Shown piece by piece: positions 46,539 through 57,140 of a stretch of 64,000 nucleotides of DNA. The translations under genes and the position numbers were made by a program. Positions within the stretch are counted from its first letter, which is position 1; every line of letters starts with the position of its first letter. The DNA comes from Anarhynchus alexandrinus. Its lineage: Eukaryota > Chordata > Aves > Charadriiformes > Charadriidae. The notes beneath the pieces are model-generated. The model searched no databases. It was not told the origin of the DNA and was given only the letters and a program-made list of their open reading frames with translations. The stretch spans positions 3,240,477 to 3,304,476 of the forward strand of contig VUYV01000041.1 in NCBI GenBank assembly GCA_008711295.1, read 5' to 3'.

Positions 46539-47283
46539 GTCACGGTTTGGGCCGGACTGGACAGATGCTCTCTGACCTTTCTCCCTTCTGAGAAGGGAGA
46601 GTATCTCCATTCTGGAAGAGGAGGAAGAGAGAGAAAGAGACTTATGAGTTTAGAAGAAACTAAACTACTTTAATGAAATGTTAATAAAATAATTTAAAAA
46701 ATTGAAATAGATATAAGATATACAAAACTGTATCAAGTTCCCAGTATGACAGTCACATCACCGGCAGGCACTGGGGAAGTCCCAGACTGGACTCAGTGGT
46801 GGATGGGAACTGGATTATGGATCTGCATTCAGGATTGGGATCAAAGGCAGACAAACAGACAGAGTCCTCCTCAGATGCTGGCCATTGAAGAAAAAGCGAG
46901 CTGACCCTTTGATCCCTCATCTTTTATACTGAGCATGAGGCAGATGGGATAGAATACCCTGTTGGTCAGTTTTGGGTCATCTGTCCTGTCCACTCCTCCC
47001 CACAAATGGGATCCCACTATGCTTTTCCACTTCCGACCCTTCAATGGGGCAAATAACAAAATTAGCTGGCCTTGGGTGTTATAGCAATAAGTATAAGCAA
47101 GAGCCTCTCTGCATACCATTCCTTGGCATAAATTAGAAACAATCAGGTCTTATCAGTCTTTGGAAGTAGACAGTATCTGAAAAAATATGCTGTTAATTTC
47201 AGAGAGATCAGTTAGAAGAGGCTTAGCTGCAAAGTAAAATTACTGAACAGAAAATTGGTTCTGTTTTACCTCAAACCAGGACA
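46539..47283 (-). mobile_element. Solo LTR of an avian endogenous retrovirus (second family), antisense
   Basis: About 745 bp. On the minus strand it begins TGTCCTGGTTTGAGGTAAAA and ends CCCAAACCGTGACA, so it has TG...CA ends. A minus-strand TATAAAAG lies at 46928-46921 and an ATTAAA polyadenylation-like signal near 46668, in the right order for an LTR. Flanks GGCAG (46534-46538) and GCCAG (47284-47288) differ by one base and may be a decayed 5-bp target duplication. No internal viral genes are present. Confidence 0.8.
46921..46928 (-). promoter_or_regulatory. TATA box of the minus-strand LTR
   Basis: TATAAAAG read on the minus strand, about 250 bases before the putative polyadenylation signal within the LTR. 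Strong consensus; activity unknown. Confidence 0.6.
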
Positions 47284-48955
47284 GCCAGAAATTCCATTTC
47301 CCTCCATGCGCCTTTCCTCCTTCAGCCTGGGAGTCCTACCATCCTACAGTCCTACCGTCCTAGAGCCCACACGCTAACTGTGGGAGGGATCCCATCTGAA
47401 ACACCCACCGCGGCATCCAGTCATTACCAAATGTACAGGCCTCCACATACCCAGTTCTACAAATTAAAATACTTACCTGTGTTAGAGAAAGGTCAAACAC
47501 GTCTGCAGAAAAGCATCTGGGATTTTCCTTTTGTAAGTAAAGATGTAAACAACACACTGGTTTTAGATAGGTTAATACAGAGAGGTGCATGGAGTTAAAA
47601 ATGATTTTGGAATAGAAAACAAAATGTTTTTCCAAATGCGTGTTCACTTTAGGGACTGTGTAACTAAACACCTATTTATGTATGTATCTACTTCTCCTTG
47701 CATACTGACCTCTATATTTTGAAACACTGTTGGTGATAGAAAGAAAAATAACTGTATTGTTTCCCAAAGTTAAAGATCTATGCAATTATGCTGTGAAATG
47801 AATGGCTTATCAGGAAAAAATAACTTTGCAATTAGCTGTGCGTAGGAAGGCAATGAAAGATGTTAACTCCACTCAGGGGGTAACCTGAAAACTATTCTGG
47901 TGTTCAGACCAGACTTGATCTCTCACTGCTGGTGCTTGACCTTTCCTCCCTGACTCCATGGCTGGTTTCCAGCAGCAAATCTTCCAGGAAAGGTCCAAGC
48001 TGACCCAAGTTTAACTCCTTATTCATCATTCTGGCAATTGTTTTTTGTGTATCTCAATCTCGCTTCCCCTTTTTTGTTTCTGCTGAAGAGACTTTCGCAT
48101 GGAAACAGGACGTTAGAGGCAGACAGGCCAGCCCGATGCTGCGGGGTATTCGGTGCCTGCAGGCTGTGATCTGCAAGCTGGTATTTTTTTTCTTCTACAG
48201 TAATGTAAGAGGAACCAAGAAGACAACAGAGTGAAAGACAATCTTGGCACATAAAAAACCCTATTTCTGTAGAGAATATTTTTAAAGTTGGATATCAACA
48301 ATTTTTATGAGCGGGTTTTTTTAAAAAACATTATCAACATGACAGCAGTACTTAATTTGGTTTTTTTTTTCATTGGTTTTAATGAAAGTCTGATTAATTA
48401 AGTTAGCCAAATTAATTAAGCTAATGAAATTAACCAAGCGAACTTTCAGTTTTGTGTCCAGAGGCTACAAAGATGGTTTTTGCCAAATTATCTCCTCAGT
48501 GTTCCCACTCTGAGATAAAAGAAAGACCCAAGATACATGCTACCTTTGCCACCAGAGAGCAGTGGAATTAAGTATTTTAATTACAACAATAATTGTTTTT
48601 AATTAGTGACATGCACTAAATGCAAGAGCTTGCCTTTCCTTGAATGCTGTTGAACAGTGGTGCCTCTGAAGGAAACAGGGGCAAACCCCTTAATACGATA
48701 CGAATTTGCTTGAAATCGTTTCTTTATTTTTTGTAATATTTCCCTTCACTCTGTTCATTCTGAGAAGGATCTGATTGAATTGTCGTTGTTTCTGATGATT
48801 CACCAAAAAATTTACCCAGAAGAGCTCGTTAGTTGATGGTTATACCCCCAGTACATCAATCTGGAATACCATTTGGAAAGCCAGTCTCCAGTCTTTTCAT
48901 TGCTGCCACTTTTGCAATGAAGAGTCTAACAGGGATTGCTCTGCCTATTTCCTTT
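47284..48955. other. Upstream intergenic DNA, nothing recognised
   Basis: AT-rich. A short cluster of TTAATTAAG/CTTAATT motifs lies around 48393-48440. No gene or repeat family recognised. Confidence 0.5.
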
Positions 48956-49105
48956 CATCCTTCCACCCCTCCCTCTCTTCCTTCCTCACTTTGTGGTTTT
49001 TTCTCTCTTTCTTTCTTCCTCTTTCTTTCTCTTTTTTCTTTCTCTCTTTCTATTTCTTTCTTTCTTCCTTTCTTCCTTCCTTTCTTTCTTTCTCTGCCAC
49101 TGTCC
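48956..49105. repeat. Pyrimidine-rich (TTCC/TTTC)n tract
   Basis: About 150 bases almost solely C and T. Produces spurious Phe/Leu/Ser-rich open frames in all three plus frames. Confidence 0.9.
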
Positions 49106-49121
49106 TGCTTGCTCTTTCTTA

Positions 49122-49207
49122 TTATTTCTATTTATTTCTATTTCTATTTCTATTTCTATTTCTATGGCTATTTCTATTTCTGTTTCTATTTCTATTTCTA
49201 TTTCTAT
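49122..49207. repeat. (TATTTC)n hexamer microsatellite abutting a CR1 tail
   Basis: Roughly a dozen TATTTC units with two TATGGC interruptions (49164 and 49203). It runs directly into the CR1 tail at 49209, with no spacer. Confidence 0.9.
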
Positions 49208-49208
49208 G

Positions 49209-49282
49209 GCAGGGGGGTTGGAACTCGATGATCTTCAAGGTCCTTTCCAACCTAAACCATTCTATGATTCTATGATTCTATA
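49209..49282 (+). mobile_element. CR1 LINE, 3' tail only, plus strand
   Basis: GCAGGGGGGTTGGAACTCGA through GTCCTTTCCAACCTAAACC to ATTCTATGATTCTATAATCC. Same young tail as at 14136 and 40933. It meets an oppositely oriented CR1 body at its 3' end. Confidence 0.9.
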
Positions 49283-49870
49283 ATCCACAACTTCCCTGGG
49301 CAACCTGTTCCAGTGTCTCACCACCCTCATAGTAAGAATTTATTCCTAATATCTAATCTAAATCTACTCTCTTTTGGTTTAAACCGTTATCCCTCGTCCT
49401 ATCGCTACACTCCCTGACAAGAGAGTCCCTCCCAGTCTTTCCTGTAAGCCCCCATTAGGTACTGGAAGGCAGCTATAAGGTCTCCCCAGAGCCTTCTCTT
49501 CTCCAGGCTGGACAACCCCAACTCTCTCAGCCTGTCCTCATAGGAGAGGCGCTCCAGACCTCTGATCATCTTTGTGGCCCTCCTCTGCACTCTCTCCAAC
49601 AGGTCCATGTCCTTCTTAGGTTGGGGCCTCCAGAGCTGGATGCAGTACTCCAGGTGGAGTCTCACAAGAGCGAGTAAAGGGGCAGAATCACCTCCCTCGA
49701 CCTGCCGGCCACGCTTCTTTTGGTGCAGCCGGGATACGGTTGGCCGAGGGCTGCAAGCAGACACTGCTGGGTCATGTTGAGCTTCTCATCATCAACACCC
49801 CCAAGTCCTTCTGCTCAGGGATGCTCTCAATCCATTCTCCACCCAGCCTGTATTTGTGCTTCTATAAGCA
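49283..49870 (-). mobile_element. CR1 LINE body fragment, minus strand, lacking its own 3' tail
   Basis: Antisense CR1 sequence beginning CACAACTTCCCTGGGCAACC (this is the CR1 region just upstream of the tail) and extending about 590 bases into ORF2. A 119-codon minus-strand frame (49405-49764) retains the ORF2 C-terminus, with [34 protein letters not shown] and [16 protein letters not shown]. This is the best-preserved LINE coding remnant in the window, but it lacks the reverse-transcriptase core and is not functional. Confidence 0.9.
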
Positions 49871-50930
49871 CAGATCTACTAGAAGATCTCCTATCCAAAT
49901 AACCCTCTAGGTATTATAATGACACCAGTTATATGAAATGAAATGTTTACTGTACGGTCTGAAACTGAAATAGAGCTTAATTTACTGATGTGTACCATGC
50001 TTTAAAAATTTCCGTGACTTAATCTACATGAAAGGATTCCAGATACAGTTTCTTTTTTTTTATGTGAACAGTATATTGCTTTTAATATTCTTGTTGAAGT
50101 ATAAAAAAGGCAGGTCCTCATCTGGTATAAAATGTCACAACTCTGTGGTCAATGAAGCAATAGCAGTTTATTACAAAGGAGGATCTAAACCAGAGGAGAA
50201 TATTTAGTCTGAATTAAAAGAAAAAAAGAAATTAAAAAGGAATTTTTAAAAAGCCATAATTTGTTTGTCTGCAAAATCAATGTCTGAGAGTATATGGTGT
50301 TCTCTATATCTCTATATTCTCTATATACTTATCATTTTATCTCATAATCTCTACATTCATTAGTTCACCAAATAATCTATTGTGAGACCTCCCATCCAAA
50401 TCATCCACCAGATAACATGACAATCAGCCAAAAACACACATTGAAACTCTGTAATAGTATAAAGTATGTGACAATGATCCAAAATTTACCCTAGTGAGAA
50501 CTAGTTTTCTGCATGAGCACTTCTGTTAAGTATTTCTGGGAACATTCAACATGTACAAAAAGCCTTTGAGTCGTTGTCTTTAAAAACAAATTTTAAAAAT
50601 GAATAGACATACATGCAGTTAGGCCGGGATTCAAAAAGACGGTTCAAGAATTAGATCTGTTACAGAAGTATGTGGAGGCCAGACAGTGGCTCAAAGAGCA
50701 AAACAAGAAGCTGTTTTTACACAGGGAAGAGCCACAAGAAAGACAATCTTTGCAGGAATGCTCTGAATTAACATAGTTTGCCAGCCCAGATGTCTCTTCC
50801 TTTAAAAGAGTAGCAGTAAATAAAGTCTCTCCCCTTTCAAGATACTTAGAGTCTCTTAATCCAGGCTAAGGAAAATACTTTCCAAAACCGACCCATAGGT
50901 GATGCAGCTCAGCAAAAAGGACAACATTTA
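49871..50930. other. Upstream intergenic DNA, nothing recognised
   Basis: AT-rich, with a CTATAT/CTCTATA-rich patch near 50292-50345. No gene or repeat family recognised. Confidence 0.5.
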
Positions 50931-50934
50931 ACAA

Positions 50935-51830
50935 CTGTGTTCAAAAGTCTCCCGGGGTCATTGTTTGCAGTGAGTGTTGGCAGCCACCAGGCTGGGAGGG
51001 GCTTCAAACATTTTGGAAGATGGGATTATAATTCAAAATGATCTTTACAAATTGGAGAAGTAGCCTGGGGGGAAAATAGAATGAAATTCAATAAAGGAAA
51101 AGAAAAACCCACATAATTTGTTCAGCTGTAAAACCCGTGGCTAGAAAGATGATGCAAGTTCCTTGAAAGCAGAGGATTCCACATGTAACTGCAACAACCA
51201 GTGTCGCAGGCACAAGATTGGGAGAAAAAAGGTAACTCACATTTTTACAGGAAAGGACCCATGGGTTATCCTATCACAAGCTGGAATATGAGTCAATAGC
51301 ATCACGCATTTGTGCAAAGTCATTTGGAGATGAAACTTCTGTATAAGCAGAAATATTGTCTGCAAGAGCGTGAAGCAATCCTTCTGCTCTGCTCAGCAGC
51401 GGCAAGGCTGCAGCTGATGCATTGCCTCTGGTTTTGGGCATCACCCATCAGGGAGGAGGAGTACCAGTAGAAAGCAACAAAAAACAGAATGGGCCTTTGA
51501 AGACAAGACTGGATTAATTAGAATTAGTTTGAATTTATTTTTCTCCAGAGGGAAAGAGAGAAGTGTAAACAGAAAAGGGTTGTTATGATCTTCAACCATG
51601 CAACAGGAAAGGAAATGTTTGTTCCACTTGTCTGTGGTTGATTGCATGACAGGAAAACTACAGTGAGTAAGGTTCAGATTGGACATTAGGAAATGTCAGG
51701 AAAGCAAAGTCTCGAAGGGTAAACTACTGGGCAGTATTTAAGAACACAAACCGTGCTCAGGAATGACAAGCAGAGCTGGTCATACCTGGGTGGTTCCACA
51801 GCGTGCCACCGAATTTGTGATAGACATTCT
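50935..51830 (+). mobile_element. Old CR1/L3-like LINE fragment
   Basis: Sequence order matches the ORF2 end of an old CR1-like element: GGCTGGGAGGGGCTTCAAAC, AATTCAAAATGATCTTTACA, CACAAGCTGGAATATGAGTC, a diverged CCTTCTGCTCTGCTCAGCAG and GGACATTAGGAAATGTCAGG. Heavily mutated, no open frame. Borders approximate. Confidence 0.7.
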
Positions 51831-52700
51831 GACTCTGTCTTGCTGAAAATAACTGGGCCTAAGCAGACAGGAATAATGAATAACTGGAAGATGGAGATGC
51901 GTGTGTGTGTATAGGGATGACACCATTTATTGGGGAAGATGTCTTATGCATTCATGTTTCATATCTTCATCCCAAACTCAGGCCAATAACATGCTCTATG
52001 ATGTTAGGATGGCATTTGCTTCTGTCCCTCATTCTCTGTCGGTTCCCTGTATTTATCATTCCTTTTTCCCCTTCAAACTGTTTTTTTTTTGGCTGGAAGG
52101 GAGTGGGAAAGGGGGTTCTCACTCCCTCATCCTTATTGGAACATCCTGCATTTTACAGGGATTGGGAAAAAGCTCCACAAAGCTCCCAGGGATGCTGACC
52201 TCTCTGTTACCACTATGAGAAAAGGGAAGGTCCCTCGTAGTGTGACAGCTGCTGACGCCACTAAGATTGAGCAAAACAAAATAAGGTAAACATTTTGTTT
52301 ACCAAAATAAGGTAAACATTTTGCAGGCAGAACATTTTCAAAATATTGCCTGGGAAAACTGATGAGAAAATATCTCACTAATACATATTTATTAAAGATA
52401 GAAGAACTATCTCAGATATGAAAGACAGCAATTGCTGAAGCATGAAAAAGGGATGTGGAAGTAGAAGTTTAAATGCAACACAAACTTTATATCATTTATC
52501 AATCAGTGCTTTTTTAATTGACCACAACTAATCAGTATTTAATAGACATAAGACAGAATAAGACTTTACATTTGCTACAAAGAAGAATCACTGTTCTTGG
52601 TGTATTGGAGTTTTTTGTTCTTTCTTTTTTGTATTGTTGTTGGGTATTGTAATCAATCACGTCAGTCAGAGATCTGTAGAGACTGAAAATTTCAGTCACA
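51831..52700. other. Upstream intergenic DNA with a forkhead-motif cluster
   Basis: No gene recognised. Contains the 26-bp-period duplication described at 52277-52323. Open frames at 51901-52218 have no coding features. Confidence 0.5.
52277..52323. repeat. Tandem duplication (26-bp period) with three forkhead-type motifs
   Basis: CAAAATAAGGTAAACATTTT occurs at 52277 and 52303. GTAAACA lies at 52286-52292 and 52312-52318, with its reverse complement TGTTTAC at 52296-52302. GGTAAAC and GTTTACC form a 7-bp inverted repeat. GTAAACA is the consensus core bound by forkhead (FOX) factors; function here is inference. Confidence 0.85.
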
Positions 52701-52705
52701 ACTAG

Positions 52706-52900
52706 AAATCATAGAAGATAGGGCTGAACAGTACTTTAAGAGGTCCTCCAGTCCATCCTCTTTCTCATAATGGAGGAACAATTACAAGTAAATCCTTCTC
52801 AAGAGATTTTTGTCTCTCCTGTTTTTAAGAGTCATCAGCGTTGGAGGGTCCTCTACCTCCCAAGACGAGCTATTCCTGTGCTTCATTAACCGTACAGGCA
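52706..52900 (-). mobile_element. Old CR1/L3-like LINE 3' end, antisense
   Basis: AATCATAGAAGATAGGGCTG, AGAGGTCCTCCAGTCCATCC and CTACCTCCCAAGACGAGCTA follow the order of the antisense 3' end of CR1/L3-type elements (hallmark: 'aatcatagaa... ggttggaagggacct... agtccaacc'). Diverged; no coding capacity. Confidence 0.7.
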
Positions 52901-53620
52901 GAGTCTGAATGGATAAGCTGAAGTGGGTCTTCTCTGGCTATTTAGGAAACTATCACAAAAGGTTTCCTGTCCCATCCTGCTTTCTGAGGTGTCTACCCGG
53001 CAGCTGGAGGGTGAAAATGGAGAAAGCTCCAGTGTATCAAGCTCACAGTCCTGCATGTGAAAGTAACCGTGAAGGTGGGTGGCTGAGATGCATTTGCTTC
53101 TGCTGTGGATAGAGGAAACCCTAGAAGAGGGGTGGGGGTTAGAAATGTGGATGTTTCCAGCTGTTTGCTTCTTCCTAACTCCAACATCGTCCACTTCAAA
53201 GTGAGTGTTTGTATGGCAGGGCATTCTCTTGGCCAGTAGTTCCCAAATGAGGAACAACTCACCAAAGTGAGGATCACATCTATAACTAGTTGAGCAGTAG
53301 GTGTGTTGCTCTCAGGTGCTTAAAGTCTGGCGTGGTAGGAGGGAGACTTAGAACTAGGAGAAACAACTAGGACAGAAACCAGTTTGGAAACTGTCTCGCC
53401 AGGCATTTATCTTGGTGCACAAGGGACAGAAAACTTGGCATCTGCTGGTGCGTGTTTTTAAACCTCTTTATGGTGAGTGTGTTTGGCAGCTTCCCCTTAA
53501 GCTTCACAGATGGCTTTGCGAGGGCAGTGGTGATCTACAGTTACGACCACAAGCCGGCAGGCGAGGGCTGGTCTGTGGTGAGCCCTCAGCAAGGGCTCAC
53601 TCTCACCGCCTCTGCATCAG
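52901..53620. other. Upstream intergenic DNA, nothing recognised
   Basis: Between the LINE fragment and the pyrimidine tract. Open frames at 52886-53277 (minus) have no recognisable features. Confidence 0.5.
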
Positions 53621-53624
53621 CCAG

Positions 53625-53965
53625 CCTTTTCTTTTTCTTTTTCTTTTTCTTTTTTTCTTTTTCTTTTTCTTTTTTTCTTTTTCTTTTTCTTTTTCTTTTT
53701 CTTTTTCTTTTTCTTTTTCTTTTTCTTTTTCTTTTTCTTTTTCTTTTTCTTTTTCTTTTTCTTTTTCTTTTTCTTTTTCTTTTTCTTTTTCTTTTTCTTT
53801 TTCTTTTTCTTTTTCTTTTTCTTTTTCTTTTTCTTTTTCTTTTCCTTTTCCTTCTTCTTTTCCTTTTCCTTTTTCTTTCCCCTTTTCTTTTCCTTTTCCT
53901 TTTTCTTTCCCCTTTTCTTTTCCTTTTCCTTTTTTTCTTTTCCTTTTCCTTTTTTTCTTTTTCTG
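53625..53965. repeat. (CTTTTT)n / polypyrimidine tract, about 340 bp
   Basis: Nearly pure C/T on the plus strand. A regular CTTTTT hexamer spans about 53631-53850 (some three dozen units), then grades into CTTTTC and CCCCTTTT units. It creates long artefactual frames (202 and 219 codons plus, 137 codons lysine-rich minus). A homopurine/homopyrimidine block of this length can form triplex (H-DNA), from general knowledge. Confidence 0.97.
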
Positions 53966-56900
53966 TTTCTACACACCAGGTTATCTCTCTGAACTACCAC
54001 GTCTGGCCACATATTTGTAACCGCCTGCACCTCACACCACCTGCGTTCATTATCTTGTGTGAAGGGTGTGTTGGTGGTTTTCCTATTAGTACTGATCTTA
54101 CACTGCCTTGATAATGTTATTTTACTTTTATGTGGTGCACTAAGAGCTTTGGCTGAGTATTTAGAAATACATTTGTTATTATAGCAAGATGTTTCTGACT
54201 GCTACTGTCGGAGTAGGTGCCCCTCTACAGACAAGCATCCCACTGTCCACCCCCAGATTCAGTCTTCAGGTTCCTGAAATGATCCCAGCACTCAGTCCAA
54301 AGGTCCAAGGCCATGCAGAGAAAACCCCATGTCTCAGGGAAGTCACTGACGTTTTTTCCAGCAGGAGGGAAGATATGGCAGCAGAAGCCTTCCTACACAC
54401 ACTGAAGGGATGCTTAGTGCATCTCCGGTTAACGTAGGTCACAGCTTGTGCCATTCCAGCTCTGCTGCCCCTGTTACTTGGAGCAGGGGATGAAGCCTAT
54501 AGGGGAGCACCAGCATCAGCTGCCCTCATGCCTACGGGGGACGGATGCATTCAGGGGGCACAGTATTTCAGCCCCGGTGTTTTCTCCACAAACACTGATT
54601 CATGAAGCGTTGATAGTGCGCAACGTCATGTCAGCTTTTAAATAGTGAATGATGTGGACCGGCAAATAGTGGATTCCTGGTGTTGATATTCTCGGTCTGC
54701 CTATTTGTTTTCCTACAAAATGCTCCATGTGCATGCACGCACACACTCACACACATATGTAATTATATATAACACGTATGTACACATATAAATAGCAATA
54801 TATATAATGTCAAAGGCAGGGAATATTACTGTGTTTTATAGCATAGACTATATATAGCCAGGAGCTCACTGAAGATATTTTGCTTTTTATTTGCAATTAC
54901 ATGGATCACATCCCTTCCCACAAATTGTTATATAACCCTCCCATGGCAACTGCAGCAGTTGCACAGGAAAATAATGTTAGGAAAATATATATATTTAGCT
55001 GTTTCAGTGCAAAAGGGCGTATTCCAAGGGTAATTAGACACCTCAATGCCTAACTCTTTTAGTACTCCTGAGAGAGGCTGGAAACAGTTTCCCCTTGCTA
55101 GGATCTCCCTGAGCTTAGCTGGAAGCTTTTCACCTGGTGGACACGAGTGCACTGGAGTTGGGAAATCTTTGGGCTAGTAAAATTTGCAGTCTATATTTTA
55201 GCCACTGGGTGCCGCTACCAATTCAGTTGACAAAACCAGTTTCTCCAGCAAATACGGGATTGTAATTTTAACAGCATGCCTTGTTCGAACTCAGCGTGTG
55301 ACACTAGGTTTTGTGGGGCTGCCTGTTGGCCAAAGGTTCATACAATAACCCTTTTCTCACAGTCGCCAATGGGCTTCAGTTCAGCTGCAGTCAAGATGTT
55401 TCTTCACAAAGGAATGGCTTTTTATTAAAGTGCACAAGTGAAAGGTAAAAAGAATTAATAATATAAGGACCTAAAAGAGAACTTGAAGAGGTATTTCATA
55501 AACATCATATGGTTATAGAGGGTTAAAACCCCTAATTCTTATGATATGATTTGAGATGAAGCTGCTGAAAATAAGCTATGCATCTCTGCTGTTATACAAA
55601 CTCATAAAAAGTATTAGTGAAACAAGATGATCAATTAATCCTGTTCCAAACTTCAAACACCTCCTCCATCATCATTAGAAAAGTGCTGCTTCAGATATTT
55701 TTTTAATCAACTGCAGATTTTTTCAAACTGCTTCCTTACATTGTCCTCACTATTTTAGTGATCTTTGTTCTGTTGTGAACTGCCGGATGTAAATGCAATA
55801 CCGTCATGGTAGTCTAATGATGCGTTCAGACCTGAGAACACTTATTTGCAGTCCCCAGTGTTTAGGAAAATACATATTTTCTAACATGGGAAAAGCATAC
55901 AGCTCAACAGATGCAACTACTTACTGAAAAACCCGTCAGCATTTTGCAGCATCTTCAAGTAGAGGGAGAAAACACAATGCTGTCGAGACATCTCTCCAAC
56001 AACATCTGGGCAGACGCCAGCTGAAAACCACTGACAGAGCACTTGCCTGGGTCTCCTCCGAGAGGCAATGACAAAAGAAGAGAAGGACATGGTGGGAATC
56101 CTGTGCTGGGTGGCCAGAGAAGAAGAGAGGAGTGGTGGTAGCAGCAGCACTAAGGACAAGTGGCAGCAGAAAAAGGAGCAGGATTTTGGGGGTGAAGGGA
56201 AAGGGATATACTACTACCAATGTACTCTAGTGAGCCTTTGTTACGAAACAATTGGGAGCCACTAACCTACCGTTCATGGTTCTGCAGGTGATAGACACCC
56301 TGTCATCATCCTGGAAGTCATAAATTTTTCCTGGAAATTATAACTTCTTGAATGCTGCTGGCATCTGTCCAAGGCAGACATAATTTCAATGACCCTCTGC
56401 CTGCAGTCAATTCATGATAGTGCAGCATGGTGAGATCCCGACAAATAAACTCACAGAGCTGCTCTTGATTGTGGAGTGGATTTCACATTTTAAACAGAAA
56501 TTTGCCTCTATTCATAGTCAGTTGCTTTCACTTGCCTGATATTAGCTCATGCAACAGTGAGTTTCAGGCATGCATTTCAATGTCAAGCCTTTGAAAAGAA
56601 TTTCACATTTTTCTGTTAGTTATATATCACCTTGTTTCACTTCCCTGTATTCTGCAAGATCCTGGATTTAAAAAAGTAAATAAAAGAAATTAAGGGCGAC
56701 TTCGTGCCATTTCCGTGCAAGGTACAGAACTGATGTTCCCACAGGAAAATAGTCTGCTCAGTTCCCTAAATGTGAGCTCAATAAAAATCCCCAGATTCTC
56801 ATTAAATGGCTGGAATGTGTCAGACTGTAGAAATCAAAACACTCTGCTGAAATCGTTTAGAGAAAGCTCTGGCAGTCTCCTGCCTGATGTGCGCGTGAAC

Positions 56901-57140
56901 GCGTGCATGTATGTAGGCATATACGTCCTGCCCCACTCCGGGCAGCTCAGCAGCTGGATTGACTTTGGTATTGGATCTGAGCAGTCTGTGGCTGTTATCT
57001 CATTGTGGAGAATGTGAAGCAGTTTGGTATCTGCTCCCCGCCAGGAGGAAAACACCTTCCAAAACACCCAAATCCTCTTCTAAATGAATTCATGTTGCTC
57101 TGGCAAGTCCAATCACCATCTTAAAACTCTTTTTTTCTCT
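53966..57140. other. Upstream intergenic DNA, nothing coding recognised
   Basis: Contains a degenerate CA/TA-rich patch at about 54728-54806. No exon or repeat family recognised; the frames at 55917-56265 are overlapping shadows without features. Confidence 0.5.

Noticed and set aside
48833..49283. Three overlapping 94-132-codon plus frames
   Set aside because: Low-complexity pyrimidine and (TATTTC)n repeat running into a CR1 tail.
53412..54111. Long Phe/Ser/Leu-rich plus frames and a lysine-rich minus frame
   Set aside because: They arise purely from the (CTTTTT)n tract, which lacks stop codons; no gene.
55390..55560. Resemblance to an LTR R/U5 region (TTTTTATTAAAGTGCACAAG)
   Set aside because: No TG...CA borders could be found, and the similarity is too short to delimit an element.
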